A DNA stretch of 64,000 bases from Streptomyces sp. BV286. Lineage in GTDB: Bacteria; Actinomycetota; Actinomycetes; Streptomycetales; Streptomycetaceae. The stretch lies in the NCBI RefSeq assembly GCF_019090165.1, contig NZ_JAHRIB010000095.1:25083-89082 (forward strand). Direction: 5' to 3'. Numbering within the stretch: position 1 is the first letter of the stretch; every line of letters begins with the position of its first letter. The position numbers and the translations under genes were made by a program. This document shows positions 17,492-26,081 of the stretch, piece after piece. Under the pieces are notes generated by a model that saw only the letters and a list, made by a program, of their open reading frames with translations, searched no databases and was not told the DNA's origin.

Positions 17492-18754
17492 TCAGTTCCC
17501 CGACACCGTGACCTTCTCGTCGTTCTTCAGCTGCTCCACCAACTGCTTGACCTTGGCGGTGTCCCACTGGAGGTTGCCGTTGCCGGAGTTGCCCGAGATC
17601 GGCATGTTCATCGACTTGCCGTCACCGCTGGTGATGCCCTTCATGGCCCAGAACATGGAGCCGAGGTCCCACAGGGACATGTCCTTGTCGACGGTGAGGG
17701 TGTCGAGGCCGGAGCTCAGGGTCGGGTAGAGCTTGAAGGGGTTGAGCACCGTCGAGGGGGTCGCCGTCTGGTTGGCGAGCGCCGAGAGGAACTTCTGCTG
17801 GTTCTTCGTACGGTCGAGGTCGCTGCCCGCGAGCGCGTACCGGGTCCGCACGAACGCGAGGGACTGCTCGCCGTTCAGGGTCTGCTTGCCCGCCTCGAAG
17901 TCGGCGCCGGACTTGGAGTCCTTCATGCCGCCCTTGGGGATGTCGATCTCCACGCCGCCCACCGAGTCGACGATCTTCGCGAAGCCGGCGAAGCCGATCT
18001 CCGCGTAGTGGTCGATGCGCAGTCCGGTGTTGGCCTCGACCGTCCGGACGAGCAGCTCGGGCCCGTCCTCCGCGTACGCCGCGTTCAGCTTCACCTGGCG
18101 GCCGGTGCCCGGGAAGGTCTTGCCGGACTCGGAGCCCTTGAACGTGGGGATCGTCACGTTCGAGTCGCGGGGCAGCGAGATCATGGTGTTCCCGTTGCTG
18201 CCGACGTGCAGGATCATCATCGAGTCCGTGCGCTTGCCCTCGGCGGAACCGGTGTGGAGCTTCTTCTTCTCCTCCGCGGTCATGCCCGCGCGGCTGTCGG
18301 AGCCGACGATCAGGTAGTTCGTGCCCTCGCCGGTGTCGGGCCGGTCGATGACCTTCGACAGGTCGACGTCCCGGTTGAGCTTGGAGTCGGCCCAGAAGTA
18401 CGTGCCGACGGACACCACGACCAGCAGCGTGACCACCGTGATCGAGATCCACTTGATCCGCCGCCGCCAGTTCGGCGCGGGCCGGTCCCGCAGGCCGCCC
18501 GGCCCCTGCGGACCGCCGCCGCCGGGCGCGCCGTAGACCTGGCCCGAGTTGTAGCCGCTGTCGTAGCCGCCCTCGCCGTGACCGTCGGTGTACGTGGGCT
18601 GCGGCGGGACCCCGTGGGGAGGTGCCGAGCCGGCTCCCCGGCCGCGCTGCACCTGCCGCATCACACGGGCGCCCTCAGGCTGGGCGCTCGCGCCGCCACG
18701 GCCTTGGCGGTCGCCGCCGTTGTTTCCGGACCATCCCTGGGGCCAATCGTTCAT
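17492..18754 (-). CDS. LCP family glycopolymer transferase
   Basis: The 420-residue protein has a long Gly/Pro/Gln-rich cytoplasmic N terminus (about 90 residues). A membrane helix (ITVVTLLVVVSVGTYFWA) and an extracytoplasmic LCP domain follow. Conserved motifs are present: NYLIVGSDSRAG, DSMMILHVG, SLPRDSNV, and the later QSLAFVRTRYALAGSDLDR, which holds the catalytic-site arginines. It ends soon after the domain and lacks LytR_C. The ATG at 18754 gives the usual Streptomyces N terminus. It is a single gene, divergent from the thioesterase gene. Confidence 0.92.
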   Translation of the reverse strand: MNDWPQGWSGNNGGDRQGRGGASAQPEGARVMRQVQRGRGAGSAPPHGVPPQPTYTDGHGEGGYDSGYNSGQVYGAPGGGGPQGPGGLRDRPAPNWRRRIKWISITVVTLLVVVSVGTYFWADSKLNRDVDLSKVIDRPDTGEGTNYLIVGSDSRAGMTAEEKKKLHTGSAEGKRTDSMMILHVGSNGNTMISLPRDSNVTIPTFKGSESGKTFPGTGRQVKLNAAYAEDGPELLVRTVEANTGLRIDHYAEIGFAGFAKIVDSVGGVEIDIPKGGMKDSKSGADFEAGKQTLNGEQSLAFVRTRYALAGSDLDRTKNQQKFLSALANQTATPSTVLNPFKLYPTLSSGLDTLTVDKDMSLWDLGSMFWAMKGITSGDGKSMNMPISGNSGNGNLQWDTAKVKQLVEQLKNDEKVTVSGN

Positions 18755-18874
18755 GCGCCCCAGTGTGCAGTGCTCGACTGCGTGGCATACAAGAGTCTTC
18801 GGAATATCGGATCAGGGCTGTTGCAGATCTGATGCAAAACGACCCTTTCGCGCCCCCGGCATAGGGTGGGCGGC

Positions 18875-19420
18875 ATGACAGACCAGGCCCACGCCCCGGA
18901 GTCCGATATTCCGGGCAAGCCGACTTCGGCGTCCCGAACCACCCTCAGCCACATCATGACCCACGGCGACACCAACCTTCTGGGGACGGTGCACGGCGGA
19001 GTGATCATGAAACTGGTCGACGACGCGGCCGGGGCGGTGGCCGGGCGGCACTCCGGAGGCCCCGCCGTCACGGCCTCGATGGACGAGATGGCGTTCCTGG
19101 AGCCGGTACGGGTGGGCGACCTGGTCCATGTGAAGGCCCAGGTGAACTGGACCGGCCGCACGTCCATGGAGGTCGGTGTCCGCGTCCTCGCCGAGCGCTG
19201 GAACGAGTCGACGCCGCCCCAGCAGGTCGGCTCGGCCTACCTCGTCTTCGCCGCGGTCGACGCCGACGGCAAGCCGCGCCGGGTCCCTCCGGTATGCCCG
19301 GAGACCGAGCGCGACGAGCGGCGCTACCAGGAGGCACAGATCCGCCGCACACACCGCCTGGCCCGCCGCCGAGCCATCATGGACCTCCGCGAACGCCGCT
19401 CCGCAGAGGGCCTCGACTAG
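18875..19420 (+). CDS. Acyl-CoA thioesterase (hotdog fold, YciA/BFIT type)
   Basis: The 181-residue cytoplasmic hotdog-fold enzyme would hydrolyse acyl-CoA to free acid and CoA. Family blocks are LSHIMTHGDTNLLGTVHGGVIMKLVDDAAG, with the active-site Asp in the LVDDAAG helix region, AVTASMDEMAFLEPVRVGDLVHVKAQVNW, and GRTSMEVGVRVLAE. The Arg-rich C-terminal extension (about 30 residues) is typical of actinobacterial members. The ATG at 18875 is preferred to a GTG nine bases earlier because GGGTGGG precedes it. It is followed by the inverted repeat cluster at 19465-19645. Confidence 0.9.
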   Translation: MTDQAHAPESDIPGKPTSASRTTLSHIMTHGDTNLLGTVHGGVIMKLVDDAAGAVAGRHSGGPAVTASMDEMAFLEPVRVGDLVHVKAQVNWTGRTSMEVGVRVLAERWNESTPPQQVGSAYLVFAAVDADGKPRRVPPVCPETERDERRYQEAQIRRTHRLARRRAIMDLRERRSAEGLD

Positions 19421-19464
19421 CGCGCCACCCCTGACAAGGCAACCTGCGCACAAGCCAGCCTGGA

Positions 19465-19645
19465 CCCCGCCCCGCAAGGGGCGCGGGGAACGGCGCACAG
19501 GCCGGGCTGGGCCCCGCCCCGTAAGGGGCGCGGGGAACTGCGCGCTCAGCCCCCACCGTCCCGCGGACGAAGTGCGACTCAGGGGCGCGGGGAACGGCGC
19601 AGAAGCCAGGCCCCGCCCCTCAGGGGCGCGGGGAACGGCGCACAG
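19465..19645. repeat. Four inverted copies of the 20-bp repeat with hairpin potential
   Basis: Copies of AGGGGCGCGGGGAACKGCGC occur at 19477-19496, 19524-19543, 19581-19600 and 19622-19641. They are the reverse complement of the unit at 1-140 and 3420-3580. Two are preceded by CGCCCC, so CGCCCC-GCAA-GGGGCG and CGCCCC-GTAA-GGGGCG can fold into hairpins. The cluster lies between the convergent thioesterase and LCP genes, where a terminator is expected. Confidence 0.82.
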
Positions 19646-19701
19646 CCCCCCCGGCCCGCCGGTCAAAGGGGGGCATCGGGCGCCCCGCCCGACCGACGCC
19701 C

Positions 19702-21150
19702 CTACGGGCAGACCACCTGGTCGCCCGTCACCGCGTCGAACTCCCCCTGCGTCGGATCCTCCGCCCGCACCTTCCGCACCTCGGTGAAGTCCGCGCCCGC
19801 GATCACCTTCATCAGGGGCCCCCGCCCCGGCACGGCCCGCAGCTCACTGCCCGGCAGGGCCGCCGCGAGGGACTTCGCGGAGCGGTCCCAGCGCGGGTCG
19901 TACAGGACGACGGTCCGCCGCGCGGACCGGTCCTGGGCGTTCACCGGCGCCCGCGTCGTACGGAACCCGGTGGCGGCCAGCCCGCTGTCGACGCGACCGC
20001 CCAGCCCGGCGGTCATCGTCCCGTTCTCGACCTGGACCCGGATCTGCTGCGGGGCGACATCGACGCGCAGCGCTCTGGAGCGGACCCGGTGCGGTGCGAG
20101 CGGCTTGTCGTCGCGCAGGGTCCTGAAGAGCCGCCCCGCCTTCTTCTCGTCCCACTTCAGCGTCGAGCCGATGCCCTTCACGGCGTACCCCATCTTCCCG
20201 ATCGGGACCGTCGTGAACTCCGACGAGGACGGCGAGAAGGCCCGCATCGCCCGCCCCAGGTCGATCAGCTCGTCCGTCCCGAAGCCCTTGTCCGCGCGCA
20301 CGGAGCCGAGCACGGCCTGCGTCACGTCGCGGAACCTGACCGGGTTGAGCAGGACCCCGGACGACGTGGCCTGGGCGATCAGCGCCGCCAGGAACCGCTG
20401 CTGGCGCTGCATCCGGCCGAGGTCCGCGGCCCCGTCGATGTGCCGCGAGCGCACGTACTGCAGCGCCTGGCCGCCGTTCAGAGCGTGGGTCCCGGCGGGC
20501 AGGTCGAGCCCGGTGTACGAGTCCTTCAGCGGCCGGGCCGTGCAGATCCGCACTCCGCCGATGACGTCCACGGTCTTCATGAAGCTCGTGAAGTCGACCT
20601 CCAGATAGTGGTCGATCTTCACGTGGGTCATGTTCTCGACGGTGCGCACGGTCAGCCGCGGCCCGCCCTCCGCGTACGCGGCGTTCAGCTTGACCGGGTG
20701 CGGTCCGTGCCGTTTGCCGGTGGTCTGGTCGACGTGCGCGGGCGTCTCGGCGTACGAGTCGCGCGGCAGGCTCACGATGCTGGCCCGCCGCCGGTCCTCG
20801 GAGAGGTGCACGATCATGACCGTGTCCGTGCAGTGGCAGGGGGCGCCGCCGAGCCGGTACTTCTCCTTCTCCTCCGGGGTGATCCGGTCCCGTCCGTCGG
20901 TGCCGACCAGGAGCACGTTCATGCCGTGGCCCCGCTCGGGCCGGTTCTTCATGTCCTTGAAGGGGTCGATCCGGTTGATGTCGGAGTCGAGGCCGGTGAC
21001 CACCGCGTGTCCGATGCCGGCCGCCGCGAGGACCGCCACGGACAGCGAGGTCGCCACCCGGGTGGCCCAGCGGGCGCGGCCGCGCCGTACGGGCGGCCGC
21101 GCTGGGCGCGGCCGCTGGGGTGGGGCGGGGGAGCGGGGCGGGGTGGGCAA
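19702..21150 (-). CDS. LCP family glycopolymer transferase with LytR_C domain
   Basis: The 482-residue product has a short Pro/Arg-rich N terminus and one membrane helix (SVAVLAAAGIGHAVV). An LCP domain follows (NVLLVGTDGRDR, DTVMIVHLS, SLPRDSYA, QALQYVRSRHIDGAADLGR). The C terminus is a LytR_C domain (IRVQVENGTMTAGLGGRV, RRTVVLYDPRWDRSA). The start is assigned to TTG at 21150 because a perfect GGAGGTG lies six bases upstream (minus-strand order). The GTG inside that Shine-Dalgarno is a poorer choice, and the further upstream frame is antisense to the glycosyltransferase gene. It is divergent from the GT2 gene. Confidence 0.9.
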   Translation of the reverse strand: MPTPPRSPAPPQRPRPARPPVRRGRARWATRVATSLSVAVLAAAGIGHAVVTGLDSDINRIDPFKDMKNRPERGHGMNVLLVGTDGRDRITPEEKEKYRLGGAPCHCTDTVMIVHLSEDRRRASIVSLPRDSYAETPAHVDQTTGKRHGPHPVKLNAAYAEGGPRLTVRTVENMTHVKIDHYLEVDFTSFMKTVDVIGGVRICTARPLKDSYTGLDLPAGTHALNGGQALQYVRSRHIDGAADLGRMQRQQRFLAALIAQATSSGVLLNPVRFRDVTQAVLGSVRADKGFGTDELIDLGRAMRAFSPSSSEFTTVPIGKMGYAVKGIGSTLKWDEKKAGRLFRTLRDDKPLAPHRVRSRALRVDVAPQQIRVQVENGTMTAGLGGRVDSGLAATGFRTTRAPVNAQDRSARRTVVLYDPRWDRSAKSLAAALPGSELRAVPGRGPLMKVIAGADFTEVRKVRAEDPTQGEFDAVTGDQVVCP

Positions 21151-21277
21151 GGCGGACACCTCCGCGTCGGCCGGGTGTGGGGGTCCGTGAGCACCGTAGG
21201 CCCATACGATCTGCTGCCCGGCGCAGCGACCGGGCGGCGCGCGTCCGTGTCCCCCATTCGCGGTAACGTAATCCGCG

Positions 21278-22306
21278 ATGAACGCCAAGCCCGACGCGCA
21301 GCTTCCCCCCGTGTCCGTGATCATGCCCGTCCTCAACGAGGAACGGCATCTGCGCGGAGCCGTCCAAGCGATCCTCGCCCAGGAGTACGGGGGCGAGATG
21401 GAGGTCGTGATCGCCATCGGTCCCTCCTCGGACCGAACCGACGAGATCGCGGCCGAACTCGTGCGCGAGGACCCCCGCGTGCACACGGTCCCGAACCCGA
21501 CCGGCCGCACCCCCGCCGCACTGAACGCCGCGATCAAGGCCTCGCGCCACCCGATCGTCGTGCGCGTCGACGGGCACGGCATGCTCTCGCCGAACTACAT
21601 CGCGACCGCCGTGCGTCTCCTGGAGGAGACCGGCGCGCAGAACGTCGGCGGCATCATGCACGCCGAGGGCGAGAACGACTGGGAGCACGCGGTCGCCGCC
21701 GCCATGACCTCGAAGATCGGTGTGGGCAACGCCGCCTTCCACACCGGCGGCGTGGCGGGCCCCGCGGAGACGGTCTACCTGGGCGTCTTCCGCCGGGAGG
21801 CGCTGGAGCAACAGGGCGGCTACAACGAGGAGTTCGTCCGCGCCCAGGACTGGGAGCTGAACTTCCGGATCAGGGAGGCGGGGGGCCTCATCTGGTTCTC
21901 GCCCGAGCTGCGGGTCTCGTACCGTCCGCGCCCCTCGATGCAGGCTCTGGCCAAGCAGTACAAGGACTACGGCCGTTGGCGTCATGTCGTCGCCCGCTAC
22001 CACTCGGGTTCGATCAACCTGCGCTACCTGGCTCCGCCGACGGCGGTCTGCCTGATCGCCGCGGGTCTCGTGGTGGGCGCGGCGGTGACCTCCTGGGGCT
22101 TCCTGGTCCCCGGCGGCTACCTCGCCGCCATCGCGGTGGGTTCACTGCCCGCGGGCAAGGGCCTGCCCCTCAGGGCACGGCTGCGGATCCCGGTGGCCCT
22201 GGCGACCATGCACATGTCGTGGGGCTGGGGTTTCCTGACCAGCCCGAAGGCGCTGGCCCGGAAGGTCATCGCGTCGCGGCGACCGGCGGTACTGAGCGGG
22301 AACTGA
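21278..22306 (+). CDS. Family 2 glycosyltransferase, membrane-associated
   Basis: The 342-residue enzyme transfers a sugar from an activated donor, probably to an envelope glycan or lipid acceptor at the inner face of the membrane. The GT-A fold opens with VSVIMPVLNEERHLRGAV. The acidic donor/metal motif is in VVRVDGHGML, and the base motif is in AQDWELNFRIREAGG (ED-type). Two to three hydrophobic segments at the C terminus (VCLIAAGLVVGAAV onwards) suggest membrane anchoring. The ATG is at 21278. It is divergent from an LCP gene, which suggests the two serve the same glycopolymer pathway; that is inference. Confidence 0.92.
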   Translation: MNAKPDAQLPPVSVIMPVLNEERHLRGAVQAILAQEYGGEMEVVIAIGPSSDRTDEIAAELVREDPRVHTVPNPTGRTPAALNAAIKASRHPIVVRVDGHGMLSPNYIATAVRLLEETGAQNVGGIMHAEGENDWEHAVAAAMTSKIGVGNAAFHTGGVAGPAETVYLGVFRREALEQQGGYNEEFVRAQDWELNFRIREAGGLIWFSPELRVSYRPRPSMQALAKQYKDYGRWRHVVARYHSGSINLRYLAPPTAVCLIAAGLVVGAAVTSWGFLVPGGYLAAIAVGSLPAGKGLPLRARLRIPVALATMHMSWGWGFLTSPKALARKVIASRRPAVLSGN

Positions 22307-22336
22307 CCGCGACGGCGGATCGGGCGGAGACCGGTC

Positions 22337-22367
22337 ACGGCGCCCGGCGGTGATCGCCGGGCGCCGT
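22337..22367. terminator. Bidirectional hairpin terminator
   Basis: ACGGCGCCCGGCG pairs perfectly with CGCCGGGCGCCGT (13 bp) around a GTGAT loop, followed by TTGT. It lies between the convergent glycosyltransferase and lipoprotein genes. Confidence 0.85.
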
Positions 22368-22402
22368 TGTGTGTCACCGGGGTGTGCGGCCGACCGGTCG
22401 TG

Positions 22403-23353
22403 TCAGCGGGCGCCGGCCGCCGCGGCGGCCTTGAGGATCGCTGCCTTGCGGTCCTTGAGCGTGTTCAGCTGTTGCTGGTTCTTCTCGACGGCCCGGTTCT
22501 GGTACGCGACCTCGACGGCGTACCAGGTGCCGATCACGTTGTGCTTGCGCTTGCACGCGACATCGGCCTCGGCCACCCGGAGCTCCCCGGGTGTCGCGTT
22601 CGGCGCCTTGGCGAACCGCTTGTCCTCCACGGCGGCCATGGGGTGCGCGTAGGAGTAGCCGCTTTCCTTCATGCAGGCCGACCAGGCGGCGAACACCTTC
22701 TTCACGCGGGAGTCCTTCTGCGACTCCTGATAGGTGAAGCCGGCGAGTTGGTCCGCGAACTCCTCCTTGTCCGGATGGACCTTGGGCCCCGCGGAGGCCA
22801 GGCCGCGCAGGGACTTGCCCCAGCAGCCCCCCTTCGGGATCGCCTTGCCGTTCTGCTCCTGCGCCTTCTGACCGTCCTGCGGTCCGAACAGCACGAGGGA
22901 CTCGGCGGGCGAGTAGTTCTCCTTCGGAGGTCTGGCGCCGCGAGCGGTGGGGTCCGGGTGGTAGCCGTAGCGCGAGGCGGTGGCCGGGTCGGTCACGCCG
23001 TAGCGGTGGGCGTCGCGCAGCGCCTTGTCGCCCCGGTAGAGGGGCCGCGGCTCCAGGTCGAAACCGAAGCCGCGCATGCACTCGGCGGCGAGCAGATCCT
23101 CCCCCTGCCGCTTGGTGCGCTCCTCGGCGTCGGTCCAGGCGTACGCCTCCAGCGGCAGTTGCAGATTGCGCGCGCCGGACATGGACGGGGTGGCCGTGAC
23201 CTTCGGAGGGTTCTTGAAGTCGACCGGAGGAGCCTCTTTGGAGCGGCTGCCCGGTTCGTCGCCGCTGTCCGAGCCCGATGCGCAGCCGGTCAGCCCGAGG
23301 GCGGCGCAGACGAGCGCCGCCCCGAGCAGTCGTACGGTGGTACTGCGTGACAT
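22403..23353 (-). CDS. Lipoprotein of unknown function
   Basis: The 316-residue precursor has a lipoprotein signal with lipobox LGLTGC (Cys about residue 24), so it should be anchored to the outer face of the membrane. The mature region contains several cysteines in patterns such as ECMRGFGF, KGGCWGK, SACMKESGY and ADVACKRK. Together with MKESGYSYAHPMAAV, this pattern recurs in an uncharacterised family of Streptomyces lipoproteins. The ATG at 23353 begins the signal. It lies 15 bp downstream of the peptidase-inhibitor gene on the same strand, so the two may be co-transcribed. No function is assigned. Confidence 0.82.
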   Translation of the reverse strand: MSRSTTVRLLGAALVCAALGLTGCASGSDSGDEPGSRSKEAPPVDFKNPPKVTATPSMSGARNLQLPLEAYAWTDAEERTKRQGEDLLAAECMRGFGFDLEPRPLYRGDKALRDAHRYGVTDPATASRYGYHPDPTARGARPPKENYSPAESLVLFGPQDGQKAQEQNGKAIPKGGCWGKSLRGLASAGPKVHPDKEEFADQLAGFTYQESQKDSRVKKVFAAWSACMKESGYSYAHPMAAVEDKRFAKAPNATPGELRVAEADVACKRKHNVIGTWYAVEVAYQNRAVEKNQQQLNTLKDRKAAILKAAAAAGAR

Positions 23354-23368
23354 GTGGTCGTCCGCTGC

Positions 23369-23770
23369 CTAGAAGGGCTCGTAGCTGGACGCGTTGTTGT
23401 TCTGCAGCCAGCCCGGCGTGTTGCGGCGCACACCGTCACAGGTGTGGTTGTGGCGCTGCCCGTTGAAGTTCGAGTTGAAGAAGATCGCGTAGTTGTAGCG
23501 GGTGCCGGAGCACTTGGCGGACGACGCGTTGTTGCCGACGACCTGACCCTTGCCGGCGCCGCTGGAGAGGAACACCTCGAGGTGGTGGTTCGGGGCCTCG
23601 TCGTAGAAGTCCCTGAAGGACGACGCTCCGTACTCGGTCGAGTGGTAGTACATGCACAGCTCACCGCTGTTGCACACGCCGTCGTCGTAGGCGGCCTGGG
23701 CCGGCGCCGTGGTCAGCGCGATGGTCCCGAGCGCGAGCGCCGCTGCTGCGAAGAAAGAGCGAACTCTCAT
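23369..23770 (-). CDS. Secreted peptidase inhibitor family I36 (SMPI-like) protein
   Basis: The 133-residue precursor has a Sec signal peptide ending near APAQAA. A mature domain of about 100 residues follows with four cysteines (VCNSGELC, AKCSG, HTCDG). The CNSGELCMYYHSTEYGASSF segment is typical of the I36 metalloprotease-inhibitor / gamma-crystallin-like fold first known from the Streptomyces inhibitor SMPI. It is presumably secreted to restrain an extracellular protease; the target is unknown. The ATG at 23770 has GGAGG at proper spacing; an upstream in-frame start lacks a ribosome site. It shares an intergenic region with the divergent ABC-exporter operon. Confidence 0.85.
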   Translation of the reverse strand: MRVRSFFAAAALALGTIALTTAPAQAAYDDGVCNSGELCMYYHSTEYGASSFRDFYDEAPNHHLEVFLSSGAGKGQVVGNNASSAKCSGTRYNYAIFFNSNFNGQRHNHTCDGVRRNTPGWLQNNNASSYEPF

Positions 23771-23872
23771 GGTGTCCTCCCGTTGGTGTGGGCTTCCTGT
23801 GCCCAACGGCGAAGGATCTTGGCATGACTTTTGTTCAAGTAGGAGGTTTGTCAGGTCCATGTGACCGAAAAT

Positions 23873-23931
23873 GATCACTGTGGCCGTAAGTGATCGTTCA
23901 GTAAATGGCCTGCAATGAAAGTGACTTGACA
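23873..23931. promoter_or_regulatory. Inverted repeat and TTGACA element upstream of exporter operon
   Basis: GATCACT (23873-23879) and AGTGATC (23889-23895) form a 7-bp inverted repeat with a 9-bp spacer. A TTGACA hexamer lies at 23926-23931, but no convincing -10 follows. The segment is between the I36 inhibitor gene and the adaptor gene and could hold a shared operator. Confidence 0.4.
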
Positions 23932-24021
23932 GTCATCGAAGCCAAATGGTCATCTCTTGGGCGGCCATGACATGTGACGGCCTCACTCGCCACCTGTCAT
24001 CCGCAACTGGGGGAGTGTGTG

Positions 24022-25389
24022 GTGTCGCAACAGGGGGAGAGCTCCGGCCTGACCCGGCGCAAGCGGTCGCTGACCGCGCTCGCCGTGGGGTCCGTGGTGC
24101 TCGTCGGTGCCGCTCTCTGGACCTCGGTCTACGTGAAGTCACCGGCCCAGGCCGCCGCCGAGGCGCAGCCGCCCGCCCCCGACGTGCTCACCGCGTCCGT
24201 CGAACGGCGCGTGCTCGCCGACACGGTCGTCACGCGGGGCTCGGTCAGGGCATCGCAGACGGTGGACATCGCCCCGGGCGGCACAGCCGCGGAGGACGCC
24301 GCCAAGCCCGTGGTCACGAAGGTCATGGTGCGCTCGGGCCAGACCTTCCGAAGCGGCCGGGTCCTCGTCGAGGTGTCGGGCCGCCCGGTGTTCGCCCTGC
24401 GCGGCAAGCTCCCCGTCTACCGGGACCTCAAGCCCGGCTCCCACGGAGACGACGTACGCCAGCTCCAGGAGGCGCTGCGCGACCTCGGTCATGCCACGGG
24501 CGGCGACGCCGCGGGCACCTTCGGAGCGGGCACCAAGACAGCCGTCGGCGCGTTGTACGCGTCCATCGGCTACGAGCCGGTGACCACGGGCGGCGGCAAG
24601 GACGGCGGCGACCCGCTGGAGGGCGCACGCGACGACGTGAAGGGCGCCCAGCGCGCGCTCGACGGTCTCGTGCGTGACAAGGCCGACGCCGACGAGATCC
24701 GTTACGCCCGCGAGGACCTGGCCGAGGCCAGGTCCGAACTGGCCGACGCCGAGGCGGTGTCGGGGCCGATGGTGCCCGCCTCCGAGGTGGTGTTCCTCTC
24801 GGGCTTCCCCGCCCGCGTCGACGGCATGACCGCGAAGGTCGGAGCGGCCGCGGGTGAGAAGCTCGCCACCGTCTCCGCGGGGAAGCTCGTCGTCACGGGA
24901 TTCCTCGGCGCCCAGGAGAAGGACCTGATCCGCCCGGGCCAGAAGGTCCAGGTGCTGTCCGAGGTGTACGGCGACGAGCTGACCGGTACGGTCAGCGCCG
25001 TCGCGAACACCCCCACGGTTCCCGAGGCGGAAGGCGAGGGAGCGGCCGCGGCGGCGCCGGCCGGGCAGGGATACGCGGTCACCGTGAAGCCGGACCGCGC
25101 GCTCCCCGGCCGCCTCGCGGGTCAGGACGTCCGGCTCACCGTCGAGGCGGGCTCATCGGGCGGGAAGGTCCTGGTGGTCCCGGTCTCCGCGCTGTCCGCC
25201 GGGGCCGACTCGCGCACCAGGGTCACCGTGCTGGAGCGCTCCGGCGAGCGGCGCCGCGTCGAGGTGCGGCCCGGCACCTCCGGTGACGGATACACCGAGG
25301 TGACCCCGGTGGGTGGGGCCAGGCTCGCCGAGGGCGACAAGGTCGTCGTGGGCGTCAGGCCCGCGGAGGGTGACGAGGCCGTCAAGTGA
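24022..25389 (+). CDS. Membrane-fusion (HlyD-like) adaptor with peptidoglycan-binding domain
   Basis: The 455-residue protein has a basic N terminus and one membrane helix (LTALAVGSVVLVGAALWTSV), with the bulk outside the cell. A PG_binding_1 domain is inserted early (KPGSHGDDVRQLQEALRDLG to TFGAGTKTAVGALYASIGY). A short coiled-coil-like segment and HlyD/RND adaptor beta-barrel modules (VRVTVLERSGERRRVEV) follow. The GTG at 24022 is chosen because GGGGGAG lies six bases upstream. It precedes an ATPase and a MacB-like permease with overlapping ends. In a Gram-positive this adaptor would connect the exporter to the cell wall; cargo is unknown. Confidence 0.87.
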   Translation: MSQQGESSGLTRRKRSLTALAVGSVVLVGAALWTSVYVKSPAQAAAEAQPPAPDVLTASVERRVLADTVVTRGSVRASQTVDIAPGGTAAEDAAKPVVTKVMVRSGQTFRSGRVLVEVSGRPVFALRGKLPVYRDLKPGSHGDDVRQLQEALRDLGHATGGDAAGTFGAGTKTAVGALYASIGYEPVTTGGGKDGGDPLEGARDDVKGAQRALDGLVRDKADADEIRYAREDLAEARSELADAEAVSGPMVPASEVVFLSGFPARVDGMTAKVGAAAGEKLATVSAGKLVVTGFLGAQEKDLIRPGQKVQVLSEVYGDELTGTVSAVANTPTVPEAEGEGAAAAAPAGQGYAVTVKPDRALPGRLAGQDVRLTVEAGSSGGKVLVVPVSALSAGADSRTRVTVLERSGERRRVEVRPGTSGDGYTEVTPVGGARLAEGDKVVVGVRPAEGDEAVK

Positions 25390-26081
25390 CCACACCCGCG
25401 GTGCCGCCGGTCATCGAGTTCCGCGGCACAGGTCTCACGTATCCCGGGCCGCCGCCCGTACCGGCCCTCAGACCCTGTGACCTGGTGATCCGGCAGGGGG
25501 AGTACGTCACGATCGTCGGGCCCTCCGGTTCCGGCAAGTCGACGTTCCTCAACATCGCCGGGCTGCTGGACGCACCCACCGAGGGGCAGTACCTCCTCGA
25601 CGGCATCGACACCGGCCCGCTGGCCGACGCCGATCGCACGGGACTGCGCGGCCGGCGCATCGGATTCGTGTTCCAGAGCTTCCACCTGCTGTCGCACCGC
25701 TCCGCGCTGGAGAACGTCGAGCTGGCGATGGTCTACAACGGCGGGGCGCGCCGGGGCCGCCGGGAACGGGCCCGCGAGGCCCTCGTGCGGGTCGGCCTCG
25801 AACACCGGACCGACGCGCTGCCCACCCGGCTCTCCGGAGGTGAGCGCCAGCGCGTCGCCATCGCCCGGGCGCTGGTCGCCCGGCCCTCACTGCTGCTGTG
25901 CGACGAACCGACCGGCAACCTCGACACGCACACCGCCGAGTCGGTCCTCGGACTCCTCGACGAACTGCACCAGGACGGCATCACCCTCCTCGTGATCACC
26001 CACGCGCCGGACGTCGCGGCCCGCGGTCGCCGCACGATCACCATCCGGGACGGCGTGCTCAGCGAGCAGGTGTCCGTCTGA
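25386..26081 (+). CDS. ABC exporter ATPase, MacB/LolD type
   Basis: The 231-residue nucleotide-binding subunit contains all hallmark motifs: Walker A GPSGSGKST, Q-loop VFQSFHLLSH, signature LSGGERQR, Walker B LLLCDEPTGNLDT (typical of the MacB/LolD group) and the H-loop VITHA. It would hydrolyse ATP to drive the permease encoded next. The GTG at 25386 overlaps the adaptor stop (GTGA). Its own stop overlaps the permease ATG by one base (TGATG). The three genes therefore form one operon. Confidence 0.95.
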   Translation: MTTPAVPPVIEFRGTGLTYPGPPPVPALRPCDLVIRQGEYVTIVGPSGSGKSTFLNIAGLLDAPTEGQYLLDGIDTGPLADADRTGLRGRRIGFVFQSFHLLSHRSALENVELAMVYNGGARRGRRERAREALVRVGLEHRTDALPTRLSGGERQRVAIARALVARPSLLLCDEPTGNLDTHTAESVLGLLDELHQDGITLLVITHAPDVAARGRRTITIRDGVLSEQVSV

